Positions 5,996 to 10,933 of a stretch of DNA of 10,933 bases are shown one piece after another. The notes below the pieces were generated by a model, which ran no database searches, was not told the origin of the DNA, and saw only the letters and a list, made by a program, of their open reading frames with translations. This DNA is from Polaribacter sp. Its GTDB lineage: Bacteria > Bacteroidota > Bacteroidia > Flavobacteriales > Flavobacteriaceae. Every line of letters starts with the position of its first letter. Positions within the stretch are counted from its first letter, which is position 1. A program made the position numbers and the translations under genes. The stretch covers positions 1 to 10,933 of the forward strand of contig JANQTK010000224.1 in the NCBI GenBank assembly GCA_030731695.1, given 5' to 3'.

Positions 5996-7652
5996 AGAAC
6001 AATTAACTCCTTGGCAACGATTTTTAGGATTGCTTCGTTTAGAGAAAAGAGAAATATTTCAAATCTTTTATTACGCAATTTTTGGCGGAGTTGTTTCCTT
6101 GTCTTTACCACTAGGAATTCAGGCGATTATAAATTTAATTCAGGGTGCGCAAGTTTCAACTTCTTGGGTTGTTTTGGTAGTTTTAGTAACTATTGGCGTT
6201 ACCTTTTCTGGGGCCTTACAACTGATGCAATTGCGAATCATTGAAACTGTTCAACAACGAATCTTTGTAAGAGCGTCTTTCGAATTGAGCTATCGTTTTC
6301 CAAAAATTAAAATGATGGAATTACGTGATTATTACCCACCAGAATTGGCAAATCGTTTTTTTGATACATTAACCATTCAAAAAGGACTGTCCAAAATTTT
6401 GATTGATGTGCCTACTGCTTTATTGCAAATTCTTTTTGCATTGATGTTGTTGTCATTTTACCATCCCTTTTTCATCATTTTTGGATTGTTATTATTGTTA
6501 TTAATTTTTGTTGTTTTTAAATTTACAGCTAGTAAAGGGTTAGAAACCAGTTTAATAGAATCAAAAAACAAGTATAAAGTGGCACATTGGATTCAAGAAG
6601 TAGCCAGAACTGTTGTGAGTTTTAAACTTTCAGGCACTACCAATTTGGCAGTCACTAAAAACGATGAATTGGTGAGTAAATACTTAGAAGCTAGAGAAAG
6701 CCATTTTAAAATTCTGATTCTCCAATTTACTCAAATGATTGGTTTTAAAGTAATTGTAACGGCAAGTTTATTACTTATTGGAGGAGCTTTGGTATTGAGT
6801 CAAGAAATGAATATTGGACAATTTGTTGCGGCAGAAATCATCATTCTTTTAGTAATTGCATCTGTTGAAAAATTGATTGTTGGGTTGGAATCTTTTTATG
6901 ATGTGCTTACCTCTATCGAAAAAATAGGACAAGTTGTTGATAAAAAGATGGAAGATCAAGATGGAGAAAAACCAATTTTCAAAGATGAAATGCTAATTGA
7001 ACTTGACCATGTTTCTTATGAAGTAAAAAATAGAGAAAAATTCATCGTTCAAGACATTTCTTTAAAAATTGAACCAAGAAGCCGAACATTAATTACAGGT
7101 GAGAGTGGCTCTGGAAAATCAAGTTTATTGCGTTTGATTTCTGGAATTATCGAACCAACTTCTGGCTACATATATGTAAATAATTTTTCTTTAAATAGCT
7201 TGTTTTTAAATCATTACAGATCAAAATTAGGAATGTCATTGTCTGAAGAAACTCCTTTTGAAGGAACCATCAGAGAAAACTTAATTTTTAGTAATGACAA
7301 ATTCAAAGACGATAAAATTTGTGAGATTTTAGAAATCGTTGGTTTAGGTCAGTTTTTAAAAGAACAACCAAAAGGTTTGGAAACTGTTATAAAACCAGAA
7401 GGAAAACAAATTTCTTTTACCGTTGCAAAGAAATTAATTTTAGCAAGAGCCATTATCAAAGAACCAAAATTATTGGTTCTTGAAGACCCTTTAGATCAAT
7501 TCAATTTAAACGAAACAGTTCGAATTATTGACTATTTGACGGATGTTGCAAGACCTTGGTCGTTAATTGTGGTTAGTAGCAAAAAAAGCTGGAAAATGAA
7601 ATGTAACACAATTATTACACTCGATAACGGAAAAATTAAATCTATAAAATAA
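5988..7652 (+). CDS. ABC exporter half-transporter with degenerate ATPase domain
   Basis: This 554-residue inner-membrane protein has an exporter-type membrane domain (about 1-310) joined to a nucleotide-binding domain (about 335-554). Six membrane segments are likely near 26-50, 60-80, 135-155, 158-178, 252-272 and 276-300. No N-terminal C39 peptidase is present, so it is not a leader-cleaving bacteriocin exporter. In the nucleotide-binding domain, Tyr344 fits the A-loop and Walker A GESGSGKS (371-378) is intact. An ungapped comparison with MsbA-like domains puts Ser419 at the Q-loop Gln and ISFTV (475-479) at LSGGQ. Glu499-Asp500 replace the Asp-Glu of Walker B, and Ser531 replaces the H-loop His. 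The frame and flanking residues (TIREN, LARAI, DNGKI) are otherwise normal, so this is not a sequencing error or decay. It should homodimerise and work with the HlyD and TolC partners encoded 5 bases downstream and beyond; the substrate is unknown. Confidence 0.9.
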   Translation: MNKEQLTPWQRFLGLLRLEKREIFQIFYYAIFGGVVSLSLPLGIQAIINLIQGAQVSTSWVVLVVLVTIGVTFSGALQLMQLRIIETVQQRIFVRASFELSYRFPKIKMMELRDYYPPELANRFFDTLTIQKGLSKILIDVPTALLQILFALMLLSFYHPFFIIFGLLLLLLIFVVFKFTASKGLETSLIESKNKYKVAHWIQEVARTVVSFKLSGTTNLAVTKNDELVSKYLEARESHFKILILQFTQMIGFKVIVTASLLLIGGALVLSQEMNIGQFVAAEIIILLVIASVEKLIVGLESFYDVLTSIEKIGQVVDKKMEDQDGEKPIFKDEMLIELDHVSYEVKNREKFIVQDISLKIEPRSRTLITGESGSGKSSLLRLISGIIEPTSGYIYVNNFSLNSLFLNHYRSKLGMSLSEETPFEGTIRENLIFSNDKFKDDKICEILEIVGLGQFLKEQPKGLETVIKPEGKQISFTVAKKLILARAIIKEPKLLVLEDPLDQFNLNETVRIIDYLTDVARPWSLIVVSSKKSWKMKCNTIITLDNGKIKSIK

Positions 7653-7657
7653 GAACG

Positions 7658-9013
7658 ATGTTAAATATCTCTAACAACGAGTTGTACAAAACAGTAGATT
7701 TAACAACTTATAAATCAGGAAAATCCATTTTTACGAAACAATATTACAAAGTATTGAATAAGTTTTTATTGGTGTTTGCCATTTTTGTATTGATCATTCT
7801 CTTTTTACCTTGGACACAAAATATCTCAGGAAATGGATTGGTAACAACCCTAACTCCTGAGCAAAGACCACAAACTATTCAATCGCAAATTCCTGGTAGA
7901 ATTGAAGAATGGTACGTGCGAGAAGGTGATATTGTAAAAAAAGGCGACACAATTTTACGTATTTCAGAGGTTAAAAGTGAATATTTTGATGACCTTTTGA
8001 TTGAAAGAACCAATCAGCAAATCAATGCCAAATCATCTTCTGTAAATGCGTATGATTTTAAAGTTCAGGCTCTAGAAAGACAAATTGAAGCTTTAGTTGA
8101 AGAACGAAAATTAAAGTTGGAACAGACTCTCAATAAATTATTACAAGCCAAACTAAAAGTAAAAAGTGATAGTATTGATTTTGAAGCTGCAAAAACCAAT
8201 ATTGCCATTGCAGAAAGACAATACAAGCGTACTGAAACCTTAGAAAAAGAAGGTATTTTAGCAACAAAAGATGTGGAAGAAAAGCGTTTAAAATTGCAAG
8301 AAACTCAAGCTAAATTGATATCGCAAGAAAACAAATTATTAGCATCAAAGAATGAAGTAATCAACGCAAAAGTCGAAATTTCATCCGTAAAAGCGAGTTA
8401 TGCTGATAAGATTTCTAAAGCACAATCTGATAAGTTTACAGCAGAATCTAGTGGTTTTGAGGCTGTTGCTGAAGTATCAAAATTAGAAAACACCAATAGC
8501 AATTACAAAGAACGAAACAAACTATTATTCATTACAGCGCCACAAGATGGTTTTATCAATAAAGCGATCAAAGGCGGAATTGGTGGAACTTTTAAAGAAG
8601 GAGAAGATTTGGTTGGTATCATGCCAGCGAATTATGATTTGGCCGTAGAAACTTTTGTAAGACCTATTGATTTGCCATTATTGCATTTGGGCGAAAAAGT
8701 TCGAGTACAATTTGATGGTTGGCCTGCAATTGTTTTTAGTGGCTGGCCAAACGTTTCATACGGAACCTATGGTGCTGAAGTGATTGCTATTGAACGTTTT
8801 ATCTCCGATAATGGCAAATATAGAGTATTGTTAGCTCCTGATAAAACCGATCATACGTGGCCTGAAGTTCGTATTGGTTCAGGTGCAAAAACCATTGCAT
8901 TATTGGAAGATGTGCCAATTTGGTTCGAACTTTGGAGACAACTAAACAGCTTCCCTCCTAACTATTATCAACCAGAAAACAAATCAAAAGAAGCCTCTAA
9001 AGAGAAAAAATAA
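7658..9013 (+). CDS. HlyD-family periplasmic adaptor (membrane fusion protein)
   Basis: This 451-residue adaptor links an inner-membrane transporter to a TolC-type channel. A cytoplasmic N-terminus (1-33) is followed by one membrane anchor (about 34-52, FLLVFAIFVLIILFLPW). Next comes the first half of a biotinyl/lipoyl-like domain (about 72-103, with PGRIEEWYVREGD and VKKGD). A long alpha-helical hairpin (about 108-290, rich in K, E, Q and A) then reaches toward the channel. The second lipoyl half (FITAPQDGFINKAI, 291-304) and a beta-barrel domain with VRVQFDGWPAIVFSGWP (348-364) complete the fold. A Lys/Glu-rich tail (440-451) ends it. The layout is that of type I secretion and efflux adaptors. 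It starts 5 bases after the ABC gene and ends 3 bases before the TolC gene, so the three work together. Confidence 0.92.
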   Translation: MLNISNNELYKTVDLTTYKSGKSIFTKQYYKVLNKFLLVFAIFVLIILFLPWTQNISGNGLVTTLTPEQRPQTIQSQIPGRIEEWYVREGDIVKKGDTILRISEVKSEYFDDLLIERTNQQINAKSSSVNAYDFKVQALERQIEALVEERKLKLEQTLNKLLQAKLKVKSDSIDFEAAKTNIAIAERQYKRTETLEKEGILATKDVEEKRLKLQETQAKLISQENKLLASKNEVINAKVEISSVKASYADKISKAQSDKFTAESSGFEAVAEVSKLENTNSNYKERNKLLFITAPQDGFINKAIKGGIGGTFKEGEDLVGIMPANYDLAVETFVRPIDLPLLHLGEKVRVQFDGWPAIVFSGWPNVSYGTYGAEVIAIERFISDNGKYRVLLAPDKTDHTWPEVRIGSGAKTIALLEDVPIWFELWRQLNSFPPNYYQPENKSKEASKEKK

Positions 9014-9016
9014 CAC

Positions 9017-10417
9017 ATGAAAAAGTATTTTTTACTATTATTTTTATTGGTGTTTGCAAAGCTCTCTGCACAAGAAAATCTGACTTCTGTGATGACGTTG
9101 GCTGAGTATTTAGGCTATGTAAAAACCTACCATCCTATTGTAAAACAAGCCAATTTAGTCATCAACAATAGCGAAGCAAAATTATTGAAAGCAAGAGGTG
9201 CCTTTGATCCAAAAATTGAGGTTGATTTTGATAAAAAACAATTTAAAGATACAGAGTATTATAATAAATTGAATGGTGCGTTTAAAATTCCTACTTGGTA
9301 TGGAATTGAATTGAAAGCGAATTTCGAAAATAATGATGGTACCTACTTAAATCCTGAGGCTTTGGTTCCTACTGATGGTTTGTATGCCGCAGGAATTTCG
9401 GCGTCATTGCTTCGAAATTTTGTAATTAACGAACGAATGGCGTCATTAAAACAGGCAAAATTATTCATCAATCAAGCCAAAGAAGATCAGCAAATTTTGG
9501 TCAACGAAGTTTTATACAATGCTTCTTTGTCCTATTTTGATTGGTTAAAAACCTACAATGAAAAACGCATTTACGAAGACTTTTTAGAGAATGCTCAAAT
9601 TCGTTTTGAAGGTATTAAAGAATCCTTTTTTCAGGGAGATAAACCTGCTATTGATACACTTGAAGCAGGCATCACCTTGAATGACAGAAAGTTGAATCTG
9701 GAAAAAGCTCGCATCAAATATGTGAAAGCATCTTTGGAATTGTCTAACTTTTTATGGCTCAATAACAATACACCTGTTGAATTGCAAGAAAACATCATTC
9801 CTGATGTAAATAGTCTTGAAACGGTTGATACAAGTCTCAATATTGCGTTGTTTAATGATGCAGATTTTGACATCAACAATCATCCAAAAATAAAATCATT
9901 AGAGTTTAAAATTGAAAGTTTAAATGTTGATAAAAATTTAAAGATGAACAACTTGTTGCCAAAATTAGATGTGCAATACAACTTTTTAACACAAACTCCT
10001 AGAGTTGGCAATTCATTGGTAGTTGACAATTTTAAAGCTGGAGTTAATTTTCAATTGCCCCTATTTTTACGAAAAGAACGAGGAGATTTAAAATTAGCAA
10101 GAATCAAATTACAAGAAACAGAATTTGAAAACGAGGTAACGAAAGTTACTATCAAAAACGAGGTAAATGCTGTGCAACAAGAACTGAGCTCTTTCATCAC
10201 CCAAACCAATTTTATCAACGGAATTGTAAGAGATTATAATACGTTATTGAATGCTGAAGACCGTAAGTTTTTTATGGGTGAAAGTTCATTGTTTTTAGTA
10301 AACTCTCGTGAATCGAAATTGATTGAATCTAAACTCAAAGCCATTGACATTCAGAATTTGTTTTTCAAAACCAAAGCAAAATTATTCAAAGCTGCTGTGA
10401 TTAGTATAAATGAATAA
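9017..10417 (+). CDS. TolC-family outer membrane channel protein
   Basis: This 466-residue outer membrane efflux protein should form the trimeric exit duct of the export system. Residues 1-18 are a clear signal peptide (MKKYFLLLFLLVFAKLSA), with likely cleavage before Gln19. No lipobox Cys is seen. Two OEP repeats follow, one beginning near TLAEYLGYVKTYHPIVKQA (27-45) and one near NNHPKIKSLEFKIESL (287-302). Each has long helices separated by beta segments (about 62-130 and 313-350). The C-terminal FFMGESSLFLVNSRE (418-432) fits the conserved end of the family. It is the last gene of the operon, 3 bases after the adaptor. Co-expression with the regulator suggests a dedicated channel rather than a shared housekeeping TolC. 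Confidence 0.92.
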   Translation: MKKYFLLLFLLVFAKLSAQENLTSVMTLAEYLGYVKTYHPIVKQANLVINNSEAKLLKARGAFDPKIEVDFDKKQFKDTEYYNKLNGAFKIPTWYGIELKANFENNDGTYLNPEALVPTDGLYAAGISASLLRNFVINERMASLKQAKLFINQAKEDQQILVNEVLYNASLSYFDWLKTYNEKRIYEDFLENAQIRFEGIKESFFQGDKPAIDTLEAGITLNDRKLNLEKARIKYVKASLELSNFLWLNNNTPVELQENIIPDVNSLETVDTSLNIALFNDADFDINNHPKIKSLEFKIESLNVDKNLKMNNLLPKLDVQYNFLTQTPRVGNSLVVDNFKAGVNFQLPLFLRKERGDLKLARIKLQETEFENEVTKVTIKNEVNAVQQELSSFITQTNFINGIVRDYNTLLNAEDRKFFMGESSLFLVNSRESKLIESKLKAIDIQNLFFKTKAKLFKAAVISINE

Positions 10418-10430
10418 TTACTTTTTGATG

Positions 10431-10494
10431 GTATAAGAGTTTCTATTGTTTCTGATGTTTTACTGTTATAAAAACCAAGATCTTATACTTTTTT
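10431..10494 (+). terminator. Candidate terminator of the export operon
   Basis: GTATAAGA (10431-10438) is exactly complementary to TCTTATAC (10481-10488), which is followed at once by six T (10489-10494). The intervening 42 bases can fold into a small inner hairpin (GTTTT with AAAAC), so the structure would be branched. The position, 13 bases after the TolC stop, and the T run support a terminator. The long loop and AT-rich stem lower confidence. Confidence 0.5.
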
Positions 10495-10496
10495 GC

Positions 10497-10515
10497 TAAT
10501 TCGTAATTCGTAATT
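10497..10515. repeat. Short direct repeat TAATTCG x2.7
   Basis: Two copies of TAATTCG lie head to tail at 10497-10510, followed by a partial third TAATT. The repeat lies between the operon terminator and the next gene. It is too short to be called a mobile-element or regulatory repeat, and may be chance in AT-rich DNA. Confidence 0.4.
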
Positions 10516-10525
10516 ATTTTTTTAT

Positions 10526-10533
10526 TACATTTA
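10526..10533 (+). promoter_or_regulatory. Weak -7 candidate for the downstream membrane protein gene
   Basis: TACATTTA matches TAnnTTTG at all but the last base and ends 25 bases before the ATG at 10559, a spacing like that of the other genes here. No -33 element is visible. Confidence 0.3.
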
Positions 10534-10558
10534 GTCATCAATTAAAAAACTACTACTT

Positions 10559-10933
10559 ATGACACAAAATGTAAACAAACCAGCTACTTCTTTTTGGGTA
10601 ATTGGAGTTTTAGCACTTATTTGGAATGCCCTTGGTGTAATGGCTTATCTTGGTCAAAAACTGATGACTGATGAAATGAAAGCCATGATTCCTGCAGATC
10701 AATTAGAAATTATAGAAAATACGCCTGCTTGGGCTACAGCCGCTTTTGCGATTGCAGTTTGGTTCGGATTGTTGGGTTGTATTGTACTGTTAATGCGTAA
10801 AAAAATCGCTAAACTGTTATTTATCATCTCATTAGTTGGCGTTTTAGTTCAGTTGGTGTATAATTTATTTCTTACAAATGCGATGGAAGTTTATGGCACT
10901 CAAAGTTTGATACAACCATTAGTGACAGTTAGT
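10559..10933 (+). CDS. Small multi-pass membrane protein (3' end cut by window edge)
   Basis: The frame opens with ATG at 10559 and runs without a stop to the edge, giving 125 codons. Its protein begins MTQNVNKPATSFWVIGVLAL. Three hydrophobic segments are visible, at about residues 12-31, 58-78 and 83-105, and a fourth appears to begin near 117 at the cut. Between the first and second is a soluble loop with QKLMTDEMKAMIPADQLE and ENTPAWA. The first segment contains IWNALGVMAY. I recall small four-helix proteins of about 150 residues with this look in Bacteroidota and proteobacteria, sometimes loosely labelled sugar transporter, but no transport function can be read from the sequence. It follows the export operon in the same direction but across a probable terminator, so it is likely a separate unit. 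Confidence 0.8.
   Translation, partial: MTQNVNKPATSFWVIGVLALIWNALGVMAYLGQKLMTDEMKAMIPADQLEIIENTPAWATAAFAIAVWFGLLGCIVLLMRKKIAKLLFIISLVGVLVQLVYNLFLTNAMEVYGTQSLIQPLVTVS

Noticed and set aside
6011..6244. 77-codon open frame on the plus strand inside the ABC gene
   Set aside because: It is a +2-frame shadow of the membrane domain; the product has no recognisable features.
7410..7487. Frameshift or sequencing error as the cause of the missing LSGGQ and Walker B residues
   Set aside because: The frame aligns without gaps to normal ABC domains before, within and after the altered motifs, so substitution rather than frameshift explains them.
9631..9879. 82-codon open frame on the minus strand
   Set aside because: It is antisense to the TolC-family gene, with Ser/Leu-rich composition typical of a shadow frame and no promoter or coupling.

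Overview
This window looks like chromosomal DNA of a flavobacterium (Bacteroidota, probably family Flavobacteriaceae). It is strongly AT-rich, has no clear Shine-Dalgarno sequences, and carries TAnnTTTG-type -7 promoter elements at sensible distances from start codons. Its proteins have a flavobacterial flavour: a mitochondrial-type proline dehydrogenase, a basic-headed cold-shock-domain protein, and a TetR/ABC/HlyD/TolC export operon. This placement is inferred from sequence character, not from a database match.

Left part (1-3340, all minus strand). The 3'-truncated GTPase gene typA/bipA lies at the edge with its own promoter. Upstream of it in the same direction is a two-gene unit: proline dehydrogenase followed, with no intergenic base, by a 100-residue protein carrying a LETM1-like membrane motif. 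Centre (3341-5270). aroB (3-dehydroquinate synthase) diverges from the proline dehydrogenase gene. It converges on a cold-shock-domain gene, which has a strong terminator and a long structured leader. None of these genes suggests a mobile element.

Right part (5270-10417, plus strand). A tight four-gene operon encodes a TetR-family regulator, an ABC exporter half-transporter, a HlyD-type periplasmic adaptor and a TolC-type outer membrane channel. Gene spacings are an 8-base overlap, 5 bases and 3 bases. Together the last three could form a continuous conduit from the inner membrane to the outside, with the regulator probably controlling its own operon through an 18-bp inverted repeat overlapping the -7 box. 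The ABC subunit is the most unusual gene: its nucleotide-binding domain keeps Walker A but has lost the Q-loop glutamine, the LSGGQ signature, the Walker B Asp/catalytic Glu pair and the switch histidine. The operon ends in a plausible terminator, followed by the start of a small multi-pass membrane protein cut by the right edge.

No rRNA, tRNA, CRISPR array, insertion sequence or phage gene was seen. No gene-free stretch exceeds 300 bases; the longest, about 235 bases, is the cold-shock/TetR divergent region described below.
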